Origin: Phaeovulum sp.
GTDB taxonomy: Bacteria > Pseudomonadota > Alphaproteobacteria > Rhodobacterales > Rhodobacteraceae
Assembly (NCBI RefSeq): GCF_030684035.1
Contig: NZ_JAUXPI010000044.1
Location: 1 to 64,000, forward strand
Length of the DNA: 64,000 nucleotides
Reading direction: 5' to 3'
Shown here: positions 1 to 8,851 of the stretch, piece after piece
How the letters are laid out: each line of letters opens with the position of its first letter
How positions within the stretch are numbered: position 1 is the stretch's first letter
Made by a program: the position numbers and the translations under genes
Notes under the pieces: generated by a model
What the model saw: the letters and a program-made list of their open reading frames with translations, nothing else
Told to the model about the DNA's origin: nothing
The model's database searches: none

Positions 1-161
1 GTCCGCCGCATGATCTCGACGGTGCCCTGACCGTCTGCGGTCGCGAGCACGATGCCCGCCCGCCACGCGAGCTTGCGCGCCGTGTTGCGGTTGGTCAGCA
101 GAGCTTGAAGCTCAGCGCGGTCGGCGGGGCCAAGGAAAAGGTAGATGTCGGAGCGTCTCAT
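1..161 (-). mobile_element. IS630-family transposase, N-terminal part (cut by window edge)
   Basis: Reading leftward from an ATG at 161, the 53 visible residues give an N-terminal helix-turn-helix region: PADRAELQALLTNRNTARK, then WRAGIVLATADGQGTVEIM. This is the usual opening of IS630-type transposases, which bind DNA with this part and cut with a DDE domain that would lie to the left of the window. A purine-rich GGAGG abuts the start codon. Whether the element is intact cannot be judged. An IS edge is expected between 161 and about 240 but was not located. Confidence 0.75.
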
Positions 162-238
162 CCTCCGACTATGCCACAGCATGGCACCGGCGGGAATCCT
201 ACGTCAGGTGTCGAACACTAGGTGCCATGCGGTGGGGG

Positions 239-499
239 CTAGTCGTTGCCGCCGCCGTTGTCGTTGGGCGGGTTGGGCTCGTTGATGGCGCTGACTTGCC
301 CGCCGAGATTCGCGTCAGAGTTCTGCACGAACTCGCTGACAGCCTGGCCAAACGGGATGCCCGCGCTCTTGTAGAGCGCGACTGTCGCTTTCACCGCCTG
401 GCCCCCTGCGCCGGGGTCGTCGGGGGCACCGGCAAGTGCGGGGGTGGTACCGAACATGGCCAGCACACAGGTCATGGCGAAAATAGGTTTGAATTTCAT
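239..499 (-). CDS. Small secreted protein of unknown function
   Basis: The 86-residue product opens with a clear Sec signal peptide (MKFKPIFAMTCVLAMFG, cleavage probably after ALA near residue 23). The short mature part has no cysteine and ends in an Asn/Pro/Gly/Asp tail (NEPNPPNDNGGGND). A GGGAG ribosome binding site stands about 7 bases before the ATG. It is isolated, between the IS630 end and the molybdate genes, and has an AT-rich upstream region with strong palindromes. I recognise no family; a periplasmic or exported accessory protein is the most that can be inferred. Confidence 0.6.
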   Translation of the reverse strand: MKFKPIFAMTCVLAMFGTTPALAGAPDDPGAGGQAVKATVALYKSAGIPFGQAVSEFVQNSDANLGGQVSAINEPNPPNDNGGGND

Positions 500-947
500 G
501 ATATTTTCTCCCTGATTGCTCCCTGAGGCGTATTCACCTCGAATTTATATTAGTATAATTCCAGACTAAAGGAACAGTTGCCGATGGTAATCGGCCAAAA
601 TTGGCCGATATTCACGCCAGAGTAGTGGAATATTTCGTAAGGCTTATTCTCTGGTTGCAAAGCCAACAGGGCTCCGCGCGGCAAGTTTCAAACAAGCGCC
701 GCACCTTGCTGGGTGATCGCGGTGGCCTCTGGCGGCAATCACTGCGCTGAATGCCGCCAACCTGCCTGACCCCCGGGCGGAGGCGGCCATGCTGACACCT
801 GCGGCGACTGCGGCCATTCGAAATGCGGCTGAAAGGCCTGCCGGGTGCGGCTCTGGCAATGTGTCCGCCGCCGACAGCGGTGCTTCGCGACCGCCGCTGA
901 CCAGATTGCGCTTGCCTCGCGCAGTCCCGGATTGCCATAGTCGCGCC
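500..947. other. Intergenic region, AT-rich at its left end
   Basis: No gene is supported here. Bases 536-660 are far richer in A and T than the surroundings. On the minus strand they contain a TATACT (552-557) that could be the -10 element for the small secreted protein. Overlapping ATCGGC/GCCGAT palindromes lie at 580-609. From about 660 to 947 the base composition returns to the local norm and nothing else is recognisable. Confidence 0.5.
580..609. promoter_or_regulatory. Overlapping palindromes, probable operator
   Basis: GCCGAT at 580-585 pairs with ATCGGC at 590-595. ATCGGCCAA at 590-598 pairs perfectly with TTGGCCGAT at 601-609 across a 2-base spacer. The three half sites lie about 80-110 bases upstream of the small secreted protein's start, beside its likely AT-rich promoter. 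The arrangement fits a dimeric regulator's operator; the regulator is unknown. Confidence 0.45.
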
Positions 948-1316
948 ATGGCCAAAAACGCCCCGCCCCCCGGTCTGCGCATCCGCATCGTCTTTGGCGA
1001 TGGCAGAATGCTGGGTCCAGGCAAGGCCGAACTCCTGGAACGGATCGCGCGCACCGGGTCCATCGCCGCGGCAGGGCGCGAAATGCGGATGAGCTACAAG
1101 CGCGCCTGGATGCTGATCGAGACCTTGAACGCGATGTTCCGCGAGCCTTTGGTCGAAAGCACCCGCGGCGGGCCGAAAGGCGGCGGCGCGGTCTTGACCG
1201 AAACCGGCCATGCAGTCTTGCGGCACTACCAGGAGGTGGTGGCTGCTGCAGCCGCGGCGGGCAAAAAGCCGGTCGCCACGCTGGCAGATCTGCTGAAGGA
1301 TATTCCCGAGCAGTAA
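948..1316 (+). CDS. ModE-like molybdate-responsive winged-helix regulator (DNA-binding domain only)
   Basis: The 122-residue protein matches the N-terminal winged helix of ModE: RIRIVFGDGRMLGPGKAELL, GSIAAAGREMRMSYKRAWML, then a wing rich in Gly/Lys (RGGPKGGGAVLTETG). ModE senses molybdate and represses modABC. Full-length ModE has two C-terminal MOP domains; these are absent here, so this is the short single-domain form common in alphaproteobacteria. I chose the ATG at 948 because upstream codons in frame are not ModE-like. It directly precedes modABC in the same direction. Confidence 0.85.
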   Translation: MAKNAPPPGLRIRIVFGDGRMLGPGKAELLERIARTGSIAAAGREMRMSYKRAWMLIETLNAMFREPLVESTRGGPKGGGAVLTETGHAVLRHYQEVVAAAAAAGKKPVATLADLLKDIPEQ

Positions 1317-1345
1317 TAACGCTTGCCTGGGCCCGATGAATCGGC

Positions 1346-1369
1346 TGATATGTTCGGCGAAACATATCA
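1346..1369. promoter_or_regulatory. Inverted repeat, candidate ModE operator of modABC
   Basis: TGATATGTT and AACATATCA form a perfect 9-bp inverted repeat with a 6-base spacer. It lies between the ModE-like gene and modA, 21 bases before the preferred modA start. Mo-boxes in other proteobacteria are AT-rich palindromes in the same place; the match to a published consensus was not computed. Confidence 0.6.
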
Positions 1370-1389
1370 CAACCCGGATGGAACAGCCG

Positions 1390-2178
1390 ATGCTCGATCA
1401 GACCCGCCGTGGCATGGCGGCATTCGGCCTGGCCCTGATGTCTGGCCTCGCGCCGGTTTCTGCCATGGCAGAGGACAGGCCGGTGATCGCCGCCGCGGCC
1501 GACCTCAAGTTTGCGCTGACCGAGATTGCGGCGGCTTTCGCGGCCGAGACCGGCACGAAGGTGGACCTTGCCTTCGGCTCTACCGGCAACTTCGCCACCC
1601 AAATTCGCGAGGGCGCGCCCTACCAGATGTATATGGCGGCGGATGAAAGCTATGTGGCTTGGTTGGCGGCAGCGGGCCTGACCCGCGACGAAGGCACGCT
1701 TTACGCGCAGGGCCGGATCGTGATGATGGTGCCGCACGGCTCCCGCCTTGCCGCGGATGGCAGCCTCGAAACCTTGAGGGCGGCACTGGCGGCGGGGAAC
1801 ATCAGCCATTTCGCCATCGCCAACCCGGAACATGCGCCCTATGGCAGGCGGGCGATGGAGGCGCTTCGGCACCAGGGAATATGGGAGGCGCTCGGGCCCT
1901 TTCTGGTGCTGGGGGAGAACGTCAGCCAGGCGGCGCAATTTGCCACTTCGGGCGACGCCGAGGGCGGCATCATCGCCTATTCGCTGGCGCTGTCGGAACA
2001 GGTCTCCAGACTTGGCAGCTACCAACTTATCCCGGCAGACTGGCACGCGCCGCTCAATCAGCGCATGGTGCTGTTGAAATCGGCGGGGCCGGTTGCCGAG
2101 GCCTTCTATGTCTATATCGGCACCCCTGCCGCGCGTGAGATCATGAAGAAATACGGTTTCGGGCTGCCCGGAGAATAG
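1390..2178 (+). CDS. modA: Molybdate ABC transporter substrate-binding protein ModA
   Basis: This periplasmic lipid-free binding protein captures molybdate (or tungstate) for the ModBC importer. The 262-residue chain starts with a Sec signal peptide ending ...SAMAED, followed by the family hallmark IAAAADLKFAL. Then come a conserved FGSTGNFATQIREGAPYQ segment and an ADESY stretch that normally line the oxyanion pocket. The ATG at 1390 is preferred because GGATGGAA sits 6 bases upstream. Starting at 1336 would place the palindromic operator inside the gene; 1378 is a second possibility. It is followed 2 bases later by modB. Confidence 0.92.
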   Translation: MLDQTRRGMAAFGLALMSGLAPVSAMAEDRPVIAAAADLKFALTEIAAAFAAETGTKVDLAFGSTGNFATQIREGAPYQMYMAADESYVAWLAAAGLTRDEGTLYAQGRIVMMVPHGSRLAADGSLETLRAALAAGNISHFAIANPEHAPYGRRAMEALRHQGIWEALGPFLVLGENVSQAAQFATSGDAEGGIIAYSLALSEQVSRLGSYQLIPADWHAPLNQRMVLLKSAGPVAEAFYVYIGTPAAREIMKKYGFGLPGE

Positions 2179-2180
2179 GA

Positions 2181-2849
2181 TTGGACTGGACGTCGCTCTT
2201 GTTGTCGCTGCGGCTGGCAGGGTGGACCGTGGTGATCCTCCTGCCGGTTGCGATTTTCGTGGGCCGGTTTCTGGCCTATCGCAGCTTTGCGGCCAAAGGC
2301 CTTGTCGAGGCGCTGGTGATGTTGCCGCTGGTGCTGCCGCCAACGGTGTTCGGCTTTTATCTGTTGCTCGGTTTTGGCGCGCGCTCGCCCATCGGGCAGG
2401 CCTGGGTTGCCGTGTTCGGCGAGCAACTGGTGTTCACCTTCCAGGGGCTTCTGCTGGCCTCGGTGATCTTCAACCTGCCTTTCGCGATTCAGCCCGCGCA
2501 GCGCGGGTTCGAGGCGATTCCGCTGCAAGTGCGCGAGGCGGCGGCATGCTGCGGGATGTCGCCGATGCGGTCGCTCTGGAAGGTGGAGCTGCCGCTGGCC
2601 TGGCCGGGGCTGTTGACCGCAATGGTGCTCACCTTTGCCCATACGCTGGGGGAATTCGGCATCGTGCTGATGGTGGGTGGCTCGATTCCGGGCAAGACCA
2701 AGACCATCGCCATATCGATCTACGACAAGGTGCAGGGGTTCGACATGGCAGGTGCAGGCACGATGTCGGCGGTGCTTCTGGCAATTTCGCTCGGCACCAT
2801 CACGCTGACTTTCTGGCTGTCGGCGCGCCTTGGCAAAAGGCTGTCGTGA
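2181..2849 (+). CDS. modB: Molybdate ABC transporter permease ModB
   Basis: Inner-membrane permease of 222 residues, the usual ModB length, with about five to six hydrophobic segments. The cytoplasmic EAA loop that docks on ModC is visible (REAAACCGMSPMRSLWKVEL, roughly residues 115-135). The start is TTG, supported by GGAG and AGGA just upstream. Its stop overlaps the ModC start as TGATG, so the two are translationally coupled. Confidence 0.92.
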   Translation: MDWTSLLLSLRLAGWTVVILLPVAIFVGRFLAYRSFAAKGLVEALVMLPLVLPPTVFGFYLLLGFGARSPIGQAWVAVFGEQLVFTFQGLLLASVIFNLPFAIQPAQRGFEAIPLQVREAAACCGMSPMRSLWKVELPLAWPGLLTAMVLTFAHTLGEFGIVLMVGGSIPGKTKTIAISIYDKVQGFDMAGAGTMSAVLLAISLGTITLTFWLSARLGKRLS

Positions 2850-3946
2850 TGGTGCTGCAGGTCATGGTGAAGGCGCAGGGTCCGATCCCGCTCGATGTGG
2901 CGTTCGAGGTGCAGCCGGGGGAACTGCTGGCGCTCGTCGGCCCGTCCGGATCGGGCAAATCCACCCTGCTGCGCACCATCGCAGGGCTTTGGACGCCAGC
3001 GCAGGCGCTGGTTGCCGTTGCCGGTGAAACTTGGGTGGATACGGCGCGTGGGGTGAACCTTGCGGCACACCTTCGCCATGTGGGGATGGTGTTCCAGTCC
3101 TACGCGCTGTTTCCGCATATGACCGCCGAGGCCAATGTGATGTCGGCCATGACGGCGCGCACGAAAGCCGCGCAGCGCGACGAGGCGCACCGCCTGCTGG
3201 CGCTGGTCAATCTGCACGCCCTTGGCGCGCGGATGCCTGCCGAGCTTTCGGGAGGCCAGCAGCAGCGGGTGGCGGTCGCACGCGCTCTGGCGCGCAATCC
3301 GCAGGTGCTGCTTCTCGACGAACCGTTTTCGGCGGTGGACCGCGCCACGCGCGAAGCGCTTTATGCCGAAATTCGCGCTCTTCGCGGGGTGCTCGACATG
3401 CCCGTGGTGCTGGTGACGCATGATGTCAACGAGGCGCAGCTTCTGGCCGACCGCATGGTGGTGATCGAGGCGGGCCGGATGGTGGCATCCGGGCCGACGG
3501 CGGTTGTCATGTCCGACCGCTTGGCTCTGCAAGCCATGGGTGTCCGCGAGGCGGCGGCGATGCTGCGTGCGACGGTTCACAGCCATGCCAACGATGGCAT
3601 GACCCGGCTGACCACCCGTGCGGGCACATTGTGGTTGCCGCGGCTGGATGCCGCCCCTGGGGCGCAGGTAAGGGTGCGGATCATGGCGCATGAGGTGATC
3701 TTGTCGCGCGCCCACCCCGAAGGCCTGTCGGCACAGAATATCCTGCCGGTGCAGGTGGTTGACATCTCGCAAGCCGAAGGCCCGGCGGTCATGGTGCGGC
3801 TTGCGCTTGGCGAAGAAATCATTCTTGCCAGCATCACCAGCCGTGCCGTCGCGTCGCTCGCCTTGCGCCCGGGCGATCATGTCCACGCGGTGCTCAAGTC
3901 CATGTCGGTCGCTCGCGATCATGTCTCCCTGGGCGACGCGCCCTGA
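2849..3946 (+). CDS. modC: Molybdate ABC transporter ATPase ModC
   Basis: The 365-residue ATPase powers molybdate uptake. Seen in order: Walker A GPSGSGKST near residue 33, Q-loop MVFQSYALFPHM, signature LSGGQQQRVAVARAL, Walker B VLLLDEPF, and the switch histidine in LVTHD. The C-terminal 120 residues form the MOP/TOBE molybdate-binding domain expected of ModC. The same reading frame stays open well upstream through modB, but only the part from 2849 is ModC. No further mod gene follows. Confidence 0.93.
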   Translation: MVLQVMVKAQGPIPLDVAFEVQPGELLALVGPSGSGKSTLLRTIAGLWTPAQALVAVAGETWVDTARGVNLAAHLRHVGMVFQSYALFPHMTAEANVMSAMTARTKAAQRDEAHRLLALVNLHALGARMPAELSGGQQQRVAVARALARNPQVLLLDEPFSAVDRATREALYAEIRALRGVLDMPVVLVTHDVNEAQLLADRMVVIEAGRMVASGPTAVVMSDRLALQAMGVREAAAMLRATVHSHANDGMTRLTTRAGTLWLPRLDAAPGAQVRVRIMAHEVILSRAHPEGLSAQNILPVQVVDISQAEGPAVMVRLALGEEIILASITSRAVASLALRPGDHVHAVLKSMSVARDHVSLGDAP

Positions 3947-4054
3947 TGCAGGGGGCATATCGACAAGCGGAAACCGTTTCCTCGACGGAAAAACCACCGC
4001 GCAGGACCGCCGCTTCCGGGGCGGCCCGGAGAGGATTCGGAAAAGGGAAAAAGA

Positions 4055-4129
4055 TGGTGCTGTGAGAGAGGATTGAACTCTCGACCTCCCCCTTACCAAG
4101 GGGGTGCTCTACCACTGAGCTACCACAGC
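4055..4129 (-). tRNA. tRNA-Thr (anticodon GGT)
   Basis: On the minus strand a 75-base cloverleaf folds. The acceptor arm is GCTGTGG with TCACAGC, the D-arm GCTC/GAGC, the anticodon stem CCCCC/GGGGG with loop TTGGTAA, and the T-arm GAGAG/CTCTC with loop TTCAATC. A discriminator A and an encoded CCA close it. Confidence 0.96.
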
Positions 4130-4307
4130 GCCGGTTGGGTCTTGCAGACCGTGGGCGCGGATTTAGACGCAATCGCCATGCCGTGCAAGCGCAATCTCGC
4201 GCCGCAAACCGGCCGGTGTCCGGTGCCCGCTCCGGTGCCGCCAGCGGCGGCGCAAGGGCCAGAGACGCGGATCACCCGGCGGGTCCCACACCGCCGGACC
4301 AGACGAT

Positions 4308-4333
4308 CCGGGCGAGGCTTGCGCCTCGCCCGG
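4308..4333 (-). terminator. Strong hairpin after the hexaheme cytochrome gene
   Basis: CCGGGCGAGGC and GCCTCGCCCGG make a perfect 11-bp stem with a TTGC loop, 28 bases beyond the stop codon of the leftward cytochrome gene. No T-run follows, so termination is inferred from stem strength and position. Confidence 0.5.
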
Positions 4334-4361
4334 CAGAGGTCAACCCTTGGTCGGCAGCGCG

Positions 4362-5756
4362 TCAGGGACGGTTTGCCTCCGGGTCATTGCAGGCGGTCTT
4401 GAGGTCCGCGCCGCCGACGAGATCGTTCAGGTCGGCGCAGCTGTCATAAAGCAGCCGCAAGGTATAGTTGAGGTTGTGCAGGCCCATGCTGGCGTCGCCC
4501 TCGGTTATCAGGGCGAAGTTCCAGATCGCCTTCAGCAGCCGTGCCGAGGGGTCGGTTTCGCTGGTCGCCGCGGGCAGCTTGTCGCGGCCGTAGCCCGAGA
4601 TCACGCAGCGCTCGTGCCCGTCATTGGCAAAGCTCATGCCGTTTTGCGACCCGGTAACCTTGTCATAGGCGGCCTTCAGCAGGCCGGAACACCCCTGATC
4701 GGGGTCGGCAAGGCGCACCAGAATGTCGCTGACCAGACGCGCGGGCTGTTTGGGAATCTCGAGCTTGACGGTGGCGGAGTCGGTGCTTGCCAGCCAGTCC
4801 TTGGCATCCTGAAAGTAGAGCGAACCGGCGACCAGATAGCCATCCGAGACCGGCACCGAATAGGTCGTCAGGTCGCGTTTGACGATATCGTGGCAGCTTT
4901 CGCAGCCCCCGAGGTTCGCCGCCATCGACCCCCGCAGCGGCGCGGTGATCTCGAAGCTGTGGTTGCCAAGTCCGGCGGACAGATGCGACATCATGTCGGT
5001 GCGCAACGGCATGTGGCAACTGACGCAGTTGGATTTCGGATCGACCGAATGCGTCGAGTCGTCGGGATATTCCCTGCCCGCGTATTCGGCACCGTTCGCA
5101 CCGACCAGAACATCGGCCTCGCCGCCATAATGCGGGCCGAAATGCGCGTTGAGCGCGAAGTCTGACTTGAGCGAGTTCATGATGCGATCGATCGTCGTAT
5201 CGAAGGTGGCCACCCGCCCGTCCATCAGCCGCACCGAGTGGCAGCTGACACAGATGCTGCCTTCCGGTTTGTCGTAGGTTGCGTTGATGCCATTGTGCAC
5301 CGGGGTGCCGGAAGGCACCGTGAGAACCGCGAAGTTGGTTTCTTGATGCGGCGTGTGGCAGGTTGAACAGCCGATCGGCGAGGGGTGGGCGAGGACTTCG
5401 GCGGCAACCGCCTCGGGGCTGTCATACTTGCCCGCGAGGCGGTTCAGGAACCCCTCGTTGGTGTGGCAGACTTGGCAGCTGGACCCGTTGCCCATCGACG
5501 ACATCGATCCGCCCCAATAGAACCCGATCGCCTGATGGCTGGCACTGTCGAACACCAGCTGGCGCTGGCCGTTGGCATGCACCGATTGCGCCCAGCCCGC
5601 CTTGGCGGAAAGAATCTGCTGGCCGATCTCGGTGGTGCCAGAGTGGCATTCGATGCAGGCCTTCAGTTCCTCGGCAACTACCAGCGGCTCTGCTCCCGCA
5701 GGGCCGAAGGTTGCCAGTAACATGGCTACGCCTGTTGAAAGCGTGATTTTGAACAT
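4362..5756 (-). CDS. Secreted hexaheme cytochrome c
   Basis: The 464-residue protein has a signal peptide (residues 1-22) and six CxxCH haem-attachment motifs beginning near residues 34, 94, 130, 169, 244 and 285. It is therefore a periplasmic electron carrier or multihaem reductase. The last 175 residues carry no haem but four further cysteines, which could form disulphides. It does not look like NrfA (no CxxCK) or like the octahaem protein elsewhere in this window. GGAGATCAG precedes the ATG. It is monocistronic, and its electron donor and acceptor are unknown. Confidence 0.85.
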   Translation of the reverse strand: MFKITLSTGVAMLLATFGPAGAEPLVVAEELKACIECHSGTTEIGQQILSAKAGWAQSVHANGQRQLVFDSASHQAIGFYWGGSMSSMGNGSSCQVCHTNEGFLNRLAGKYDSPEAVAAEVLAHPSPIGCSTCHTPHQETNFAVLTVPSGTPVHNGINATYDKPEGSICVSCHSVRLMDGRVATFDTTIDRIMNSLKSDFALNAHFGPHYGGEADVLVGANGAEYAGREYPDDSTHSVDPKSNCVSCHMPLRTDMMSHLSAGLGNHSFEITAPLRGSMAANLGGCESCHDIVKRDLTTYSVPVSDGYLVAGSLYFQDAKDWLASTDSATVKLEIPKQPARLVSDILVRLADPDQGCSGLLKAAYDKVTGSQNGMSFANDGHERCVISGYGRDKLPAATSETDPSARLLKAIWNFALITEGDASMGLHNLNYTLRLLYDSCADLNDLVGGADLKTACNDPEANRP

Positions 5757-5896
5757 TTCTGATCTCCTGTTGCTGCGTGTTGGCGCAGCCGCCCTTCAGG
5801 CCCGGCGCAAAGCTGTGCGGGAACGGCGGCGGTGCCGGGTTTGCGCGCCCGTTGAGGGGCGGTGCGGCGGCTCTGTGCCGACGCCTTAACCGGCGG

Positions 5897-6313
5897 TCAG
5901 ATCAGGTATGGTGGCGCTCGCGCGTTTTGCGGCAGCGTGCGCTTGGCCAGTACCGGCGTCTCGGGGTCGTTGCGCCGCAGGGTTTCGCTGCGGTTGGCTG
6001 TCGGCATTGGCGCGATCAGCGCGGGCTCGGGGAAGACGGCGCGCGCCAGCGCGATGCAGAGCGAACAGCTCGGGTCCTGGAAGGGCGGCACCGGCTCCCT
6101 GTCGCCGGTCGCGGGCGCGGCCCCGGCCAGGTCTGCCATCGCCGCGCTCAGGTCGTGGGTGCACAGATAGCGCGGATCAGTGAAATCATCGACGCCGCTG
6201 CCCCCAGCGCGCAGCGCAAGCCCGCCGAGCGTCGGCGACAGCAGGACAAACACCAGCAGGGCGAGAAAAACTCTGCGTAACGCGGCAGTTCTGGGGTGAA
6301 CTCCAAACACCAC
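5897..6313 (-). CDS. Small DUF2946-like protein with a CxxC motif
   Basis: The 138-residue product has one N-terminal hydrophobic segment (residues 14-36), then an acidic periplasmic part with DPSCSLCIALA and an Arg/Pro-rich end (RAPPYLI). This layout resembles DUF2946 proteins, which often sit near metal or redox genes, but the match is by eye only. It is divergent from the small basic gene before murA. The start at 6313 is GTG or a nearby alternative and is uncertain. Confidence 0.5.
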   Translation of the reverse strand: MVFGVHPRTAALRRVFLALLVFVLLSPTLGGLALRAGGSGVDDFTDPRYLCTHDLSAAMADLAGAAPATGDREPVPPFQDPSCSLCIALARAVFPEPALIAPMPTANRSETLRRNDPETPVLAKRTLPQNARAPPYLI

Positions 6314-6465
6314 GGCCCTATCCGGTTTATGCGCTTCCGACAGACTAGACGGCGCTGCCGGGCACGCGCATGTGACAAATCGTCTTGATTCGCGCCGTTC
6401 GGCGTACCTGCGCGCGCCGCCGCGAAATCTGGACGGCTGCGCGCAATGTCGCTAGAGAGGGTCGC

Positions 6466-6633
6466 ATGACCGGCAAAGCTCCAAAACAGGCGGCAGAGGG
6501 CAAGGCCGCGCGCGCGACGCGGCTTGCCGAAGCGCTGCGCGCCAATCTTTTGCGGCGCAAGGCTCAGGCGCGCGGGCGCGCGACGGCGACGGCAGACAAG
6601 AACGACCAGAACGGCGAGAGGCAGGAAAGCTGA
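6466..6633 (+). CDS. Small basic protein preceding murA
   Basis: A 55-residue protein, rich in Lys, Arg and Ala (KAARATRLAEALRANLLRRK), predicted helical. GAGGG lies 7 bases before the ATG, and the TGA is immediately followed by the murA ATG. Short proteins of this composition are commonly found directly upstream of murA in Rhodobacteraceae. No function is known; coupling to murA expression is likely. Confidence 0.65.
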   Translation: MTGKAPKQAAEGKAARATRLAEALRANLLRRKAQARGRATATADKNDQNGERQES

Positions 6634-7899
6634 ATGGACCAGATCATCGTGCGCGGCGGCAGGCCGCTTCAAGGTGCCATCCCGATTGCCGGGGCGAAAA
6701 ACGCCTGCCTTGCGCTGATGCCCGCGACGCTGCTGAGCGAGGCACCGCTGACCCTGACGAATGCGCCCAGGCTATCCGACATCGCCACCATGACCCAGCT
6801 TCTGGCCAGCCTCGGTGCCGAGGTGGCAAGCCTTCAGGGCGGCCAGGTGCTGGCGCTGTCGAGCCACGCGATTTCCAGCCACACGGCTGACTATGACATC
6901 GTGCGCAAGATGCGCGCCTCGATTCTCGTGCTCGGGCCGATGCTGGCGCGCGAAGGGCAGGCGGTGGTCTCGCTTCCCGGTGGCTGCGCGATCGGCGCGC
7001 GGCCGGTGGATCTGCATCTGAAGGCGCTTGAAGCCCTGGGGGCCGAGCTTGATCTGCGCGACGGTTATGTACATGCCAAGGCCCCGCGCGGGCTTCGGGG
7101 CGCTCAGGTCGAGTTTCCATTCGTTTCGGTGGGTGCCACGGAAAACGCGCTGATGGCGGCAACACTGGCCAAGGGCACGACCGTGCTGAAGAACGCCGCG
7201 CGCGAACCGGAAATCGTCGATCTGGCCGAGTGCCTGCGCAAGATGGGGGCACATATCGAGGGCGAGGGCACATCGACCATCACCATCGAGGGGGTGGACC
7301 GGCTTGGCGGTGCCACGCACCCGGTGGTGACCGACCGCATCGAGCTTGGCACCTACATGCTCGCCCCGGCGATCTGTGGCGGCGAGGTGGAACTGATCGG
7401 TGGGCGGCTTGATCTGGTGGGCGCATTCGCGGCGAAGCTGGGCGAGGCGGGGATCGACGTTTCCGAAACCGCGCGCGGGCTTCTCGTCCGCCGCCGCAAC
7501 GGGCGGGTGAATGCGGTGAATGTGGTGACCGAGCCGTTCCCCGGCTTTCCAACCGATCTGCAGGCCCAGATGATGGCGCTCTTGTGCACCGCCGAGGGGG
7601 TGAGCGTGCTGGAAGAACGCATCTTCGAGAATCGTTTCATGCATGCGCCCGAGCTATCGCGCATGGGTGCGCGCATCACCGTGCATGGCGGCACCGCGAC
7701 CGTTATCGGCGTAGAGCGGCTGAAAGGCGCGCCGGTGATGGCGACCGACCTGCGCGCCTCGGTGTCGCTGATCCTCGCCGGGCTGGCGGCCGAGGGCGAA
7801 ACCGTGGTCAGCCGCGTTTACCACCTTGATCGCGGCTATGAGCGGGTCGAGGAAAAGCTGCGCGCCGTCGGTGCCGATATCGAGCGGGTGCGCGAATGA
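6634..7899 (+). CDS. murA: UDP-N-acetylglucosamine 1-carboxyvinyltransferase
   Basis: MurA transfers enolpyruvate from PEP to UDP-GlcNAc, the first committed step of peptidoglycan synthesis, in the cytoplasm. The 421-residue length is standard. The substrate-binding Lys-Asn lies in [10 protein letters not shown] (K22, N23). The catalytic cysteine, the fosfomycin target, is C118 in [15 protein letters not shown]. The gene overlaps the following DUF2948 gene by four bases (ATGA), so the two are co-translated. Confidence 0.97.
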   Translation: MDQIIVRGGRPLQGAIPIAGAKNACLALMPATLLSEAPLTLTNAPRLSDIATMTQLLASLGAEVASLQGGQVLALSSHAISSHTADYDIVRKMRASILVLGPMLAREGQAVVSLPGGCAIGARPVDLHLKALEALGAELDLRDGYVHAKAPRGLRGAQVEFPFVSVGATENALMAATLAKGTTVLKNAAREPEIVDLAECLRKMGAHIEGEGTSTITIEGVDRLGGATHPVVTDRIELGTYMLAPAICGGEVELIGGRLDLVGAFAAKLGEAGIDVSETARGLLVRRRNGRVNAVNVVTEPFPGFPTDLQAQMMALLCTAEGVSVLEERIFENRFMHAPELSRMGARITVHGGTATVIGVERLKGAPVMATDLRASVSLILAGLAAEGETVVSRVYHLDRGYERVEEKLRAVGADIERVRE

Positions 7900-8372
7900 G
7901 CGATGCACGCTTCGAAGACGGTGCCGAGGTGCCGCTGCGGCTGAAAGCCGAAACTGCCGAAGATCTGGCGGTGCTCGCGGCGCTGGTGCAGGACGCGATC
8001 CTGAGCAGCGCCGACATCCACTATGACCGCAAGGCGCGGCGGCTGGGGTTGCTTCTCAACCGCTTTCGCTGGGAAGACCGGGTCAGCGCCGAGGCGCAGG
8101 GACGCCCGTTCGAGCGGGTGCGCGCGCTGTTGCTGATTTCCGATGTGCTTGCGGTGCAGCTTTCTGGGGTAACGCCGGGGGCAGGGGGCACCGTGCTTTC
8201 GCTTCTCGATCTCGGTTGGGCACCGGGCGAAGACGGCAGCGGGCGGCTTACCCTGACGCTGGCGGGTGACGGCGCGATTGCCGCCGAGGTGGAGTGCCTG
8301 AACCTTGCGCTGCGCGATGTGACGCGGCCCTATGTGGCACCCTCGCGCAAGGCCCCGCAGCACCCGGAGTGA
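7896..8372 (+). CDS. DUF2948 family protein
   Basis: 158 residues, with the family pattern [42 protein letters not shown], and a C-terminal [13 protein letters not shown]. The family is nearly confined to alphaproteobacteria and has no known activity. In relatives it sits between murA and hisD; here hisD lies about 23 kb away. It overlaps murA by four bases, so it belongs to the murA operon. Confidence 0.88.
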   Translation: MSDARFEDGAEVPLRLKAETAEDLAVLAALVQDAILSSADIHYDRKARRLGLLLNRFRWEDRVSAEAQGRPFERVRALLLISDVLAVQLSGVTPGAGGTVLSLLDLGWAPGEDGSGRLTLTLAGDGAIAAEVECLNLALRDVTRPYVAPSRKAPQHPE

Positions 8373-8374
8373 GC

Positions 8375-8851
8375 GTGCGGATCCGCCCGGCGGCGGTCGC
8401 TGATGCGCAGGCTGCTTCTGCGGTTCGCGTGACCTCGATCACCGAGTTATGCGAAGCCGATCACCACGGCGACCCCGGCGTGCTGTCGCGCTGGCTGGCC
8501 GACAAGACACCTGCGGCGCTGGCTGCGCGGATTGCGTCGGGCGGGGTGTTTGTGGCCGAGGTTGCGGGCCAACTGGTTGGTGTGGGCGAGTTCAGCCTTG
8601 CCGGGCTGGCGTCGGGGCAGGGCAGGATCACCCTCAACTATGTCGCCCCCGCCGCGCGGTTTCGGGGCATCAGCCGGGCGATGCTGCTGCGGCTCGAGGC
8701 GGAACTGGCCGCGCGGGGCTGCACCGAAGGGCTGCTTACCGCCACCGCCACCGCCACGCGCTTCTATCTGGCGGCTGGCTGGCGGCCCGCGGGGCCGCCG
8801 CGGCAGGGGCGCTGGATCGTCGGGCACCCGATGCGCAAGCGCCTTGGGTGA
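8375..8851 (+). CDS. GNAT-family N-acetyltransferase
   Basis: 158 residues from a GTG two bases after the DUF2948 stop, with GGAG upstream. The GNAT fold is indicated by VRIRPAAVADAQAASAVR at the start, a central strand (GGVFVAEVAGQLVGVGEF), the acetyl-CoA loop region YVAPAARFRGISRAMLLRLE (motif A, near residues 88-107) and a C-terminal TRFYLAAGWRP. The substrate is unknown. It is probably co-transcribed with murA, yet is not part of the usual conserved cluster. Confidence 0.8.
   Translation: MRIRPAAVADAQAASAVRVTSITELCEADHHGDPGVLSRWLADKTPAALAARIASGGVFVAEVAGQLVGVGEFSLAGLASGQGRITLNYVAPAARFRGISRAMLLRLEAELAARGCTEGLLTATATATRFYLAAGWRPAGPPRQGRWIVGHPMRKRLG

Noticed and set aside
2222-2848. Open frame continuous with modC running through modB
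   Set aside because: It is out of frame with ModB and has no ModC similarity before 2849; TGATG coupling marks the true start.
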